From assembly GCF_018612875.1 (NCBI RefSeq), contig NZ_JAGGRI010000010.1, forward strand, positions 1 to 64,000: a DNA stretch of 64,000 bases, read 5' to 3'. Shown here one piece after another: positions 19,893 through 28,633 of the stretch (positions are counted from its first letter, which is position 1; each line of letters begins with the position of its first letter). Origin of the DNA: Lysobacter sp. ISL-50. Its GTDB lineage: Bacteria > Pseudomonadota > Gammaproteobacteria > Xanthomonadales > Xanthomonadaceae. Below the pieces are notes generated by a model. The model was not told the origin of the DNA. It did no database searches and was given only the letters and a program-made list of their open reading frames with translations. The position numbers and the translations under genes are program-made.

Positions 19893-21044
19893 TCAGCGCT
19901 TGTCGATCGACACGTACTCGCGATCTTCCGGGCCGGTGTAGTTGGCGCTCGGGCGAATGATCTTGCCGTCCTCGCGCTGCTCGATCACGTGCGCGCTCCA
20001 GCCGGTGGTGCGGGCGATCACGAACAGCGGGGTGAACATCGGCGTGGGGATGCCCATCATGTGGTAGGCCGAGGCCGAGTACCAATCCAGGTTCGGGAAC
20101 ATCTTCTTGCTGTCCCACATCAGGTTCTCGATGCGCTCGCTGACGTCGAACAGCACCTGGTTGCCGCCGTCCTTGCACAGCGCGCGCGAGATTTCCTTGA
20201 TGATCGGATTGCGCGGGTCGCCGGTGGTGTAGACCGGATGACCGAAGCCGATGACGATTTCCTTGCGCTCCACGCGCGCGCGGATGTCGGCCTCGGCCTC
20301 ATCGGCGCTGTCGTAGCGCGAAATGATGTCCATGGCGACTTCGTTGGCGCCGCCGTGCTTGGGACCGCGCAGCGCGCCGATCGCGCCGGTGATGCACGAA
20401 TGCATGTCCGAGCCGGTGCCGGCGATGACGCGCGCGGTGAAGGTGCTGGCGTTGAACTCGTGCTCGGCGTAGAGGATCAGCGACTTGTCCAGCGAATCGG
20501 CCAGCAGCTGGCTCGGCGGCTCGCCGTGCAGCAGGTGCAGGAAGTGCGCGGCGACCGAGTCGTCGTCGGTCTCGCAATCGATGCGGCGGCCGTTGCGGGT
20601 GAAGTGCCACCAGTACAGCAGCATCGAACCGAAGCTGGCGATCAGGCGGTCGGCGATGTCGCGCGCCTCGCTGGCCGGATGGCCTTCGCGCTCGGGCAGC
20701 ACGGTGCCCAGCACCGAGCAGCCGGTGCGCAGCACGTCCATCGGATGGGCATTGGCCGGAACCAGTTCCAGCGCGTCGGTGACGATCGCCGGCAGGCCGC
20801 GCAGGCGCTTGAGCTTGGTCTTGTAGGCTTTGAGCTGCGAAGCGGTCGGCAGCACGCCGTGCACCAGCAGGTGCGAGACTTCCTCGAAGGTCGACTTGGT
20901 CGCCAGATCGTGGATGTCGTAGCCGCGGTAATGCAGATCGTTACCGCTTCGGCCGACGGTGCACAGCGCGGTGTTGCCCGCGGCGGTGCCGCTGAGGGCG
21001 ACGGATTTCTTCGGTTTGGGCAGGGTCTGTTGCGTATCGCTCAT
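19893..21044 (-). CDS. prpC: 2-methylcitrate synthase
   Basis: A 383-residue citrate-synthase-family enzyme that condenses propionyl-CoA with oxaloacetate to 2-methylcitrate. Visible blocks are [12 protein letters not shown], the catalytic histidine regions [10 protein letters not shown] and [14 protein letters not shown], and a C-terminal Asp region near [15 protein letters not shown]. The short length, without an N-terminal extension, and RGYDI fit the PrpC/GltA2 type and not the 430-residue housekeeping citrate synthase. Its neighbours prpB and prpE on the same strand support the methylcitrate role. It is separated from prpB by 463 bp of duplicated repeat DNA, so it may have its own promoter. 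Confidence 0.93.
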   Translation of the reverse strand: MSDTQQTLPKPKKSVALSGTAAGNTALCTVGRSGNDLHYRGYDIHDLATKSTFEEVSHLLVHGVLPTASQLKAYKTKLKRLRGLPAIVTDALELVPANAHPMDVLRTGCSVLGTVLPEREGHPASEARDIADRLIASFGSMLLYWWHFTRNGRRIDCETDDDSVAAHFLHLLHGEPPSQLLADSLDKSLILYAEHEFNASTFTARVIAGTGSDMHSCITGAIGALRGPKHGGANEVAMDIISRYDSADEAEADIRARVERKEIVIGFGHPVYTTGDPRNPIIKEISRALCKDGGNQVLFDVSERIENLMWDSKKMFPNLDWYSASAYHMMGIPTPMFTPLFVIARTTGWSAHVIEQREDGKIIRPSANYTGPEDREYVSIDKR

Positions 21045-21061
21045 GGTCCTTCCTCTAGATA

Positions 21062-21497
21062 GATTGTCTTCTATTCCTTATTCCCTCTCCCGCTTGTGGG
21101 GTGAGGGGCCGCGCTTGCGAGCCATTGGCTCGCGCGGCACCGAACGCCCGAGCGCTATGCGCTCGGGCCGGGGTGTGGCAAGGGTGAGGGCACGCGAACT
21201 CCGGCTTACGTCGCTGGCGTGAAGTTTCGCCTGCCCTCATCCGGCCCTTCGGGCCACCTTCTCCCGCGCCCCGAAGGAAGTCACCTTGGGTGGCAAGCGG
21301 GAGAAGGAAAATCTCAAGCGTCTACAGATTGTCTTTTATTCCTTATTCCCTCTCCCGCCCGCGGGAGAGGGTAAGGGTGAGGGCGCGCGAATTCCGGCTT
21401 GCGTCGCTGGCTTGAAGTTTCGCCTGCCCTCATCCGGCCCTTCGGGCCACCTTCCCCGCGCCCCGAAGGAAGTCACCTTGGGTGGCAAGCGGGAGAA
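21062..21497. repeat. Tandemly duplicated 'ccctctcccgc' repeat region
   Basis: Two successive copies starting at 21062 and 21327 (offset 265 bp) share GATTGTCTT...ATTCCTTATT, the CCCTCTCCCGC block, CCTCATCCGGCCCTTCGGGC and the shared GAAGGAAGTCACCTTGGGTG stretch. The second copy lacks the 60 bp centre of the first. This fills the gap between prpB and prpC and contains no supported gene. Confidence 0.88.
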
Positions 21498-21507
21498 GGG
21501 AATTCGG

Positions 21508-22395
21508 TCAACCGCTTTTCTTCGCGAACAACGCGTCGAGCTTGCCCTCGAACGCGTGATACCCGATCCGGTCGTACAACTCCTCGCGCGTCTGCATGGT
21601 CTCGACCACGCCCTTCTGATGCCCGTCGCGACGGATCGACTGATAAACGTTCTCGGCCGCCTTGTTCATCGCGCGGAACGCCGACAGCGGGAACAACTGG
21701 ATCGCCACGCCGGCCGAGGCCAGTTCGTCGCGGCTGAACAACGGCGTCTGCCCGAACTCGGTGATGTTCGCCAACACCGGCACCTTCACCGCATCGACGA
21801 AACGGCGGTAGGTCGGCAGGTCGTAGGCGGCCTCGGCGAAGATGCCGTCGGCGCCGGCTTCCACGCAGGCGATGGCGCGCTCGATCGCCGCGTCCACGCC
21901 GTCGACCGCGATCGCGTCGGTGCGCGCGATCAGGAAGAAATCCGCATCGGTCTTGGCGTCGGCCGCGGCCTTCACCCGATCGGCCATTTCGCCGGCCGAA
22001 ACGATTTCCTTGCCCGGACGATGACCGCAGCGCTTGGCGCCGACCTGGTCTTCGATGTGGCACGCCGCCGCGCCGGCCTTGATCAGCGACTTCACCGTGC
22101 GCTCGATGTTGAACGCGCTCGGGCCGAAGCCGGTGTCGATGTCCACCAGCAGCGGCAGATCGCATACGTCGGTGATGCGGCGCACGTCGATCAGCACGTC
22201 CTCGAGCGTGTTGATGCCCAGATCCGGCAGGCCCAGCGAGCCCGCGGCGACGCCGCCGCCGGACAGGTAGATGGCGCGATAGCCGGCGCGCTTGGCCAGC
22301 AGGGCGTGGTTGGCGTTGATCGCGCCGATGACCTGCAACGGCGATTCTTCGGCGAGCGCGGCGCGGAACTTTGCGCCAGCGGAGGGTAAGGTCAT
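21508..22395 (-). CDS. prpB: 2-methylisocitrate lyase
   Basis: A 295-residue isocitrate-lyase superfamily enzyme that splits 2-methylisocitrate to pyruvate and succinate. It shows [15 protein letters not shown], the substrate loop [16 protein letters not shown], the Mg-binding DIDTGFG, the catalytic KRCGHRPGK and the terminal [11 protein letters not shown]. Length is right for PrpB. The ATG at 22395 ([11 protein letters not shown]) was chosen; the longer open frame upstream is Pro/Arg-rich and unlike the family. A weak GGAGC precedes the start. Same strand as prpC downstream and prpE upstream. Confidence 0.94.
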   Translation of the reverse strand: MTLPSAGAKFRAALAEESPLQVIGAINANHALLAKRAGYRAIYLSGGGVAAGSLGLPDLGINTLEDVLIDVRRITDVCDLPLLVDIDTGFGPSAFNIERTVKSLIKAGAAACHIEDQVGAKRCGHRPGKEIVSAGEMADRVKAAADAKTDADFFLIARTDAIAVDGVDAAIERAIACVEAGADGIFAEAAYDLPTYRRFVDAVKVPVLANITEFGQTPLFSRDELASAGVAIQLFPLSAFRAMNKAAENVYQSIRRDGHQKGVVETMQTREELYDRIGYHAFEGKLDALFAKKSG

Positions 22396-22648
22396 CTTGA
22401 AGCTCCGGGTGGCCCGGTCGGGGCGATCCGGACATTTTAACCCGCGGCGCGGACCGGCCGATGACGCGGCGTGGCCGGGAACCGGCGACGGCCTCGGCCG
22501 CAAGCGCCTGAATGCGCAAAGTCGCGCGAAAAACGCGCATGGATGCGACCTGGATCGCGATGCCGGGCATCGCCCGCGCCGCCCGGAGCGCCGCGCGACT
22601 GCGCAAGCCCGGCCGTGCCGGCGGCACTTGCGCGCAACGCCGCGCCGC

Positions 22649-23764
22649 TCAGCCGATCACCTGCTCCACGCTGCCGTCCTGCGCGCGGATCTCGGTCTTC
22701 TGCACTTGCATCAGCAGGCTCGGGAAACCCTCGACCTCGTACTCGCCGGCCTGCGCGCGCAGGCGCGCGACCAGACTGCGCATGGCGCGATCATCCAGGC
22801 GCAGGTGCAGCGCGCCGTCGATGGCGTCCGCGCCGTTGCGCGCGGCCGGTTCGAACGCGATCCGCGCATCCGGCCCGACCACGGTGAAGGCATGCCCGAA
22901 CGGCAGGCGCAGCGGCAACAAGGCCAGCAGTTCGCCGACCTGGCGCGCGCCGATCGATACGTGCGTCAGCGGCGGCCGCAGCAGACGCTTGCGCTGCTCC
23001 CAGCCCAGCTGATCGGTGTAGATCATGCCGACCGAGGAACCCTCGCGCGCGGAGCCTTCCGCCAGCCGCGCGGCGACATCCGGATCGGCCAGCAGCGAGC
23101 CGCGTTCCAGATCGGTCACCCACAGCGGCAGGTAATCCTTGAACACGTCCAGCACCTTCAAGGTGGACCAGCGCTTCAGCGCGAATTCCTCCTCGTTGGT
23201 CAGGCCGATCACCTGCAGGAATTCGACCCGGCCGTTTTCGCTGTCGATCGGCGGCAGCTCCGGATCGTGGGCGAAGGCGACCGAGCGGATCGCGCTGTCG
23301 CTGTCGGCGGCGATCGGGCCGTTGGCGTTGAGGTAATGGCCGGCGTGGAACGCATGGCCGCTGTCGAACACGTAGCGCGCCAGGTTCTGCAGGAAATTCA
23401 GCGCCCAGGCCGGCGGTTCTTCGCTGTCGTCGGGATCGCTCAGGCGCAGGGTCAATTCGAAACCGTAGCCGCTGAGCTGCGGATCGTCGGATTGTTTCTC
23501 GTACAGCTCGCTGAAACCGTAGGTGACGAAATGCCAGTGCGGCACCGGCGTGATGCGCTTGTACGCGCTGATGCCCGGCAGCGGATCGGCACCGCCCAGG
23601 GCGAAGCCGATCAGGGTGCCGTAGTGCTTGGGCTCCTGCCGCGGATAGATCCGGTTCAGCGCGTGATTGATCGCGTCCCAACCCGGAGCGCGATCCTCAT
23701 CGGTGGGGGGCTCGGTTTCGGAATGTCGCATCGCGTCCGCCTTGGATTTCGTCGGGCCAGCCAT
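22649..23764 (-). CDS. Suppressor of fused (Sufu) domain protein
   Basis: A 371-residue cytosolic protein whose N-terminal 190 residues match the Sufu domain pattern: [50 protein letters not shown], and [19 protein letters not shown]. The C-terminal half ([20 protein letters not shown] and later) is typical of longer bacterial homologues. Bacterial Sufu proteins are often immunity proteins of polymorphic toxins or lone housekeeping-like genes; no toxin is next to it. It sits in the methylcitrate gene group between prpE and prpB. ATG 23764 was used; ATG 23731 (MRHSETEPP) is also possible. Confidence 0.85.
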   Translation of the reverse strand: MAGPTKSKADAMRHSETEPPTDEDRAPGWDAINHALNRIYPRQEPKHYGTLIGFALGGADPLPGISAYKRITPVPHWHFVTYGFSELYEKQSDDPQLSGYGFELTLRLSDPDDSEEPPAWALNFLQNLARYVFDSGHAFHAGHYLNANGPIAADSDSAIRSVAFAHDPELPPIDSENGRVEFLQVIGLTNEEEFALKRWSTLKVLDVFKDYLPLWVTDLERGSLLADPDVAARLAEGSAREGSSVGMIYTDQLGWEQRKRLLRPPLTHVSIGARQVGELLALLPLRLPFGHAFTVVGPDARIAFEPAARNGADAIDGALHLRLDDRAMRSLVARLRAQAGEYEVEGFPSLLMQVQKTEIRAQDGSVEQVIG

Positions 23765-23840
23765 GCTCGCCAAGTGCGCAGATGCTAACGCGATTGCGGA
23801 AAAATTTTGTCAACGCGCACAGTCGGTGATCAAAGGTGAA

Positions 23841-25736
23841 TCATCCGCCCGCATCGGCACCGCGTTCGAGCGCGCGGCGCACTTCGTCCAGGGCCGCCGG
23901 ATCGTCCAGCGTGGACAGATCGCCGGGATCGCGGTCCTCGGCCAGGGCCTGGATAGAACGCCGCAGCAATTTGCCCGATCGGGTCTTGGGCAGCGCATTG
24001 ACCACATACACCCGCGCCGGCCGCGCGACCGCGCCGAGCAACTGCACCACGCATTGCTGCATGCCGGCCGCGGCGAGCTTGGGGTCCTGCTCGCCGGACG
24101 GCTTGAGCGTGGCGAACACCACCGGCACCTGGCCCTTGAGTTCGTCGTGCACGCCGATCACCGCAGCCTCGGCGACGCTGGCGTAACTGGCGACGGATTC
24201 CTCGATCTCGCGCGTGCCCAGGCGATGGCCGGCGACATTGATGACGTCGTCGGTGCGTCCGAGGATGAAGGTGTAGCCGTCGTCGTCGCGGATCGCCCAG
24301 TCCAGCGAGCTGTACAGCAGTTCGTTGAAATGGCTGAAATAGCTCGACAGGAAGCGGGCGTCGTCGTTCCACACCGTGGTCATGCAGCCCGGCGGCAGCG
24401 GCGGCACGATCACCAGCACGCCTTTTTCGTTGGCGCCGACATCCCGGCCGGTGGCTTCGTCGATCACGCGCAGGTGATAGCCCGGCGTCGGCAAACCGGG
24501 CGAACCGAACTTGACCGGTTTCAGGTCCAGCCCCGGCATCAGCGCCAGCACCGGCCAGCCGGTTTCGGTCTGCCAGTAGTTGTCGATGATGGTCTTGCCG
24601 ATGCCGTCGGTGATCCAGTGCGCGGTCGGCTCGTCCAGCGGCTCGCCGGCGAGGAACAGCCATTGCAGCCGCGACAGATCGTGTTTTTTCAGCCACGACG
24701 GGTCTTGCTTCTTCAGCACGCGGATGCCGGTCGGCGAGGAGAACATGGTGCGCACGCCGTATTGCTCGCAGATGCGCCACCAGATGCCGGGATCGGGATT
24801 CGTCGGCAGGCCTTCGTACAACACCGAGGTGGCGCCGGCGATCAGCGGGCCGTAGACGTTGTAGGAGTGGCCGACCGCCCAGCCGACGTCGGAGGTGGAA
24901 AACATCACTTGTCCTGCGCGGATGTCGTAGATCGACCACATCGACAAGGCCAGCGCGACCGCGTAGCCGCCGACATCGCGCTGCACGCCCTTGGGCTTGC
25001 CGGTGGTGCCGGAGGTGTAGAGCAGATAGCTGGGCTCGTTGGACTCCAGCCATTGCACATCGACTTCGACGCCGTCGTAGCGCGCGCGCAGCGTGGCGTA
25101 ATCGACATCGCGGCCCGCGACGACGCAGTGATCCGGATCGAGCCCGCGGCCGACGATCAACACGTGCGGCGGCGGCGTGGAGGCCTCGGCGCAGGCGGCA
25201 TCCACCAGCGGTTTGTACGGGATGACCTTGCCGCCGCGCATGCCGGCGTCGGCGCAGATCAGCAGCTTGGGTTCGGCGTCGTCGATGCGCAGCGCCAGGT
25301 TGTGCGCGGCGAAGCCGCCGAACACCACCGAATGCACCGCGCCGATGCGCGCGCAGGCCAGCATCGCGAACACCGCTTCGGCCATGTTCGGCATGTAGAT
25401 CACGACCCGGTCGCCGCGGCCGACGTCCAGCGACTTCAGCGCCGCGGCGAAGGTGTTCACCTCGCGATGCAGCTCGCGGTAGCTCAGCTCGCGGGTTTGC
25501 CCGGTTTCGCTGGAGATCACGACCAGGGCCAGTTGATCGCCGCGTTCGTCCAGATGCCGGTCGATGGCGTTGTAGCAAAGATTGGTTTCGCCGCCGGCGA
25601 ACCATTGCCGGAACGGCGGCCGGGAATAGTCCAGGATCTGCCGCGGCGGCGTATGCCAATGGATCGCTTGGGCCTGCTCGGCCCAGAACGCTTCGGGCTG
25701 CTCGATCGAGCGGCGGTGAAACTCCTCATAGCGCAT
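23841..25736 (-). CDS. prpE: Propionyl-CoA synthetase
   Basis: A 631-residue ANL-superfamily acyl-CoA synthetase that activates propionate for the methylcitrate cycle. The N-terminal ACAS region (MRYEEFHRRSIEQPEAFWAE) is followed by the AMP-binding P-loop YTSGTTGKPKG, DNYWQTETGWP (A5 motif), GRTDDVINVAGHRLGT (A8 hinge) and the C-terminal lysine motif PKTRSGKLLRR. The GWAVGHSYNVYGPL region and TETGWP fit PrpE better than acetyl-CoA synthetase. ATG at 25736 as family start. Upstream of the Sufu gene on the same strand with a 76 bp gap, so co-transcription is likely. Confidence 0.93.
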   Translation of the reverse strand: MRYEEFHRRSIEQPEAFWAEQAQAIHWHTPPRQILDYSRPPFRQWFAGGETNLCYNAIDRHLDERGDQLALVVISSETGQTRELSYRELHREVNTFAAALKSLDVGRGDRVVIYMPNMAEAVFAMLACARIGAVHSVVFGGFAAHNLALRIDDAEPKLLICADAGMRGGKVIPYKPLVDAACAEASTPPPHVLIVGRGLDPDHCVVAGRDVDYATLRARYDGVEVDVQWLESNEPSYLLYTSGTTGKPKGVQRDVGGYAVALALSMWSIYDIRAGQVMFSTSDVGWAVGHSYNVYGPLIAGATSVLYEGLPTNPDPGIWWRICEQYGVRTMFSSPTGIRVLKKQDPSWLKKHDLSRLQWLFLAGEPLDEPTAHWITDGIGKTIIDNYWQTETGWPVLALMPGLDLKPVKFGSPGLPTPGYHLRVIDEATGRDVGANEKGVLVIVPPLPPGCMTTVWNDDARFLSSYFSHFNELLYSSLDWAIRDDDGYTFILGRTDDVINVAGHRLGTREIEESVASYASVAEAAVIGVHDELKGQVPVVFATLKPSGEQDPKLAAAGMQQCVVQLLGAVARPARVYVVNALPKTRSGKLLRRSIQALAEDRDPGDLSTLDDPAALDEVRRALERGADAGG

Positions 25737-25910
25737 GCGACAGTCTCGGCCAGGGTATCCGCCCGCAGGCTAGACCACGGGCGTATCGGACGCGTTACGA
25801 CCATGGTCTAGGCGCGCGGCCGTTGCGCGGACGTGAAGTGCGCTTCGCCGAGGAAGCGAGCGCGGGCGAAGCGCAGCCGACGAAGCGGCCGCGAAGGAAC
25901 CCAGGCCCAC

Positions 25911-25943
25911 GAAAAACGCCGGAGCCTCGCGGTCCCGGCGTTT
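25911..25943 (-). terminator. Intrinsic terminator of the glycine-zipper gene
   Basis: Stem AACGCCGG/CCGGCGTT around an 11 nt loop, with a run of five T on the minus strand, about 105 bp downstream of the stop of the gene at 26048-26749. It probably ends that transcript; the flanking A and T tracts could let it work both ways. The rest of 25737-26047 shows no gene. Confidence 0.75.
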
Positions 25944-26047
25944 ACCGGCAAAGGCGGCGCACCGTTGCTTGCGCCGCGGGTTCGCCGATTGGGTTCCGGC
26001 GTGTTCGATTCCAACGCCGCCGCGGTCGCGGCGGCTCGACGCGAGGC

Positions 26048-26749
26048 TCAGTCCGGACGCACGTCCACGCGCACGCGGATGCGGTCGCCAGGGTTGTGGT
26101 CGGTGCGGGTGCGATAGGTCTTGCCCGCGTATTCGTAGGTGACGTCGTATGCGCTGACCGCGCGTTCGCCGCCGGTGGGGTAATAGTTGCCGTTGCTCGA
26201 CACCGGGTCGCACACCCGCACCGAGCCGGTGCGCGGCTGCTGGCTGCGCTTGTTCTGCTCGTAGATGCTGCGGCCGGCCATGCCGCCGACCATCGAGCCG
26301 ATCGCCGAGGTCGCATAGCGCGCGCTGCCGCCGCCGACCTTGCTGCCGAGCACCGCGCCGACGATGCCGCCGACCACGGTCGCGGCGGTGCGGCCGCCTT
26401 CGGTGCCGGCGCTGCGGCGCTCGCTGCCGTAGGAGTCGTAATAGGAGTCGCCGTTACCGTTGCCGTCGCCGTAGTAGGCGTCGCCCTGCACATAGGTCGG
26501 ACGCTCGTAGCAGCGCGGGCCGTTGACCGGCTGGGTGCTGTAGGTTTCGAACACCGGATCGACCCGGACCACCCGCGCGAAATCGATCTGCGAGCTGTAG
26601 CTGGCGTTGCTGGTGCTCTGCGGATAGGTGTTCTGCGGATAGGTGTTCTGCGGATAGCTGTTTTGCGGGTAGCCGTAGGATTGCGCCGAGGCGGCGCCGG
26701 TGACGGCGGCCAGCGCCAGGCCCAGGACGGTGACGAGCGAGCGGTTCAT
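26048..26749 (-). CDS. Glycine-zipper 2TM domain envelope protein
   Basis: A 233-residue exported protein. A signal peptide (about 1-22, VLGLALAAVTGAASAQ) is followed by a low-complexity segment with four YPQN/S-T/S pentapeptide units, encoded by 15 bp tandem repeats near 26610-26672. A glycine-zipper membrane segment (TAATVVGGIVGAVLGSKVGG and AIGSMVGGMAGRSIYEQ, about 120-165) follows, then a C-terminal soluble part with a YDVTYEYAGKTYRTR motif. This layout occurs in Rickettsia 17 kDa-antigen-like envelope proteins of unknown function. ATG 26749 was chosen for the signal peptide. It is a monocistronic unit with its own terminator. Confidence 0.82.
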   Translation of the reverse strand: MNRSLVTVLGLALAAVTGAASAQSYGYPQNSYPQNTYPQNTYPQSTSNASYSSQIDFARVVRVDPVFETYSTQPVNGPRCYERPTYVQGDAYYGDGNGNGDSYYDSYGSERRSAGTEGGRTAATVVGGIVGAVLGSKVGGGSARYATSAIGSMVGGMAGRSIYEQNKRSQQPRTGSVRVCDPVSSNGNYYPTGGERAVSAYDVTYEYAGKTYRTRTDHNPGDRIRVRVDVRPD

Positions 26750-26852
26750 GGTGGACTCCCGGGCGCCGGGATGGCGCGAAGCGGATCGTCGGTCCGCGGC
26801 GGTCAACCCGGGCTGAATGCGGGCGGGCGCGGCGGATGCGGGCGTGAAGCGT

Positions 26853-27569
26853 TTACCTCGCCGACAGCCAGTCGGCCGCCTGCGCGGCCGTCCGCGCCGC
26901 GTCGCGGCCCAGCAAGGGGCCGACATGACTGCCGGGACCGACGATCAGATTGCCGCCGATCGCGGCCGCGAACCGGGCGGTGAGTTGCGGTTCCACGTCT
27001 TCGTCGCCGCGCGAAGCGATGCACAGCACCGGGCAGGCCGGCCGCGGCGCGTCGACGCCGGCCAGGGCGCGGCGCAGGACAGCGCCGGATTCGTCGCGCC
27101 AGCGGCGCTGGGCGTAGAGGATCGCGGCCTCGTCGGCGTCGGGCATGGCGCGGCGGGTCGTGGCCAGGCGCGCATGGCGGCGCCAGGCGATGAGATCGGG
27201 CCATTCGCGCGCGGGGCGCGTCGCGGCGTCGGTGTCGGGGATCGGCGGTGCGGCCCAGGGTTGGGGCCGCAGCGGGTTGATCAGGACCATCGCGTCGGCC
27301 AGATCGCCGCACAGCCAGGCCAGCAGGCCGCCGAGGCTGGCGCCGACCACCGCGCGCGGACGCGGCAAGGCCGCCAGCGCGGCGCGCATCTGCTCGCGGT
27401 AGTCGTCGAGCGTGGTCGCTTCGATACCTTGCGGGGAAGGCTGCAGGTCCGGCGCCAGCGTGTCCACGCCGCGCGCGTGCAGCACCTCGCGCCACAGATT
27501 CCATTCCCAGCCGCCAGCACCGGCGCCGTGGATCAGCAGAACGTGGCGGATCGGGATTGGTGATGTCAT
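26853..27569 (-). CDS. Alpha/beta hydrolase
   Basis: A 238-residue protein with alpha/beta hydrolase pattern: HVLLIHGAGAGGWEW (oxyanion region), nucleophile elbow VVGASLGGLLAWL with Ser near residue 77, a late Asp in SRGDEDVEPQL and the catalytic His in GPGSHVGPLLG. It is cytosolic (no signal peptide). Substrate unknown; the family includes esterases and thioesterases. It lies 103 bp upstream of the glycine-zipper gene on the same strand. Confidence 0.85.
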   Translation of the reverse strand: MTSPIPIRHVLLIHGAGAGGWEWNLWREVLHARGVDTLAPDLQPSPQGIEATTLDDYREQMRAALAALPRPRAVVGASLGGLLAWLCGDLADAMVLINPLRPQPWAAPPIPDTDAATRPAREWPDLIAWRRHARLATTRRAMPDADEAAILYAQRRWRDESGAVLRRALAGVDAPRPACPVLCIASRGDEDVEPQLTARFAAAIGGNLIVGPGSHVGPLLGRDAARTAAQAADWLSAR

Positions 27570-27654
27570 GGATTCTTTCGGACGGGCATTAAACGGGGCT
27601 CGATGAGTCGTCTTCCGCCTTTCTGTTCAGCCCACTATCCGCCAGTGGCCTCTA

Positions 27655-27781
27655 GCCCCTCTCCCGCTTGCGGGAGAGGGGTTGGGGTGAGGGCATGCGG
27701 AGTTGCGACCAGCGCCGCCGACCCGTTTTCGCGCGCCCTCATCCACCCTGCGGGCACCTTCTCCCGCGATGCGGGAGAAGG
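27655..27781. repeat. 'ccctctcccgc' repeat pair
   Basis: Hairpin CCCCTCTCCCGC-TTGCGGGAGAGGGG at 27655-27680, then a related block CCTCATCCACCCTGCGGGCA with CTTCTCCCGC and GCGGGAGAAGG, ending near 27781. Same family as 19011-19034, 21062-21497 and 55156-55204. Confidence 0.85.
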
Positions 27782-27788
27782 AAAAGCG

Positions 27789-28220
27789 TCAGACCAACTT
27801 CGCTTCCAGACTCATCGGCACCGCGCTTAGCGCCTTCGACACCGGGCAGTTGGCCTTGGCGTCCTCGGCGATGGCCTGGAACTTGGCCGCGTCGATGCCC
27901 GGAACCTCGGCGGTCACCTTGAGCCGGATCTGCGACAGCGTCGGGCCGCCCTCCATCGACAGATCGACTTCGGCGCGGGTGTCGAGCTTGGCCGGCGGAT
28001 GCCCGGCCTCGGTCAGCTTGGCCGACAAGGCCATGGTGAAGCAGCCGGCGTGGGCGGCGGCGATGAGTTCTTCCGGATTGGTGCCCTTCTCTTCGCCGAA
28101 GCGGCTGTTGAAGCCGTAGCGGGTGTTGTCGAGCAGCCCGCTCTGCGGCGTGCTCAGACGGCCCTGCCCGCTCTTGAGATCGCCTTCCCAATGCGCGGTG
28201 GCGTGACGCGAGATACCCAT
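27789..28220 (-). CDS. osmC: OsmC family peroxiredoxin
   Basis: A 143-residue OsmC-type thiol peroxidase that detoxifies organic hydroperoxides in the cytosol. The redox cysteines are visible at Cys60 (AAAHAGCFTMALS) and Cys125 (AKANCPVSKAL), and the conserved GTNPEELI precedes the first. Length and start (MGISRHATAHWEG) are typical of OsmC. It stands alone between repeat blocks; no regulator is adjacent. Confidence 0.93.
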   Translation of the reverse strand: MGISRHATAHWEGDLKSGQGRLSTPQSGLLDNTRYGFNSRFGEEKGTNPEELIAAAHAGCFTMALSAKLTEAGHPPAKLDTRAEVDLSMEGGPTLSQIRLKVTAEVPGIDAAKFQAIAEDAKANCPVSKALSAVPMSLEAKLV

Positions 28221-28277
28221 GTGTGGCTCCGGTGCGGTGAGGGGAGGCTTAGGGTAGCGACGAAGATGTTACGGAGG

Positions 28278-28426
28278 CGGGAATCGGGAGGCGGGAATCG
28301 GGAATGGGGAATCGGGAATCGGAAAGGCAGGTGCGACTGTATCGTCCAAACGAAGCTTCAGGTTCTATCGATTCCCGATTCCCGATTCCCGATTCCCGTT
28401 CCCCATTCCCCATTCCCGACTCCCGG
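28278..28426. repeat. 'gggaatc' inverted repeat (copy 2)
   Basis: Long inverted array of GGGAATCGG-type units on the left and GATTCCCGATTCCC-type units on the right. It is a larger relative of 18187-18264. The rest of the 413 bp gap (28221-28633) carries the upstream region of the next gene, ending with GGGAGAAG 8 nt before its ATG. Confidence 0.85.
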
Positions 28427-28633
28427 CCTTCCTGCCGCACCGCAACACCCGCAATCGCCAAGCAGTGCGCGCTTCGCGTGTCCGGGCTTGACCCACCCCG
28501 CCGCCTGCGGGAGTCTGTGGGTCCCGGCGACCCGCCGGCCCGCCATGACCGCCCGCCGAGCGCCACGCTCGGGCGCGCAGCGCGGACAGCCATGACGGCC
28601 TTCGCACCCTTACGTCCAGGGAGAAGTCCGCTC

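Noticed and set aside
23667-25811. 714-codon open frame on the plus strand over prpE
   Set aside because: Shadow of prpE, whose motifs are complete; no recognisable domain in the antisense translation.
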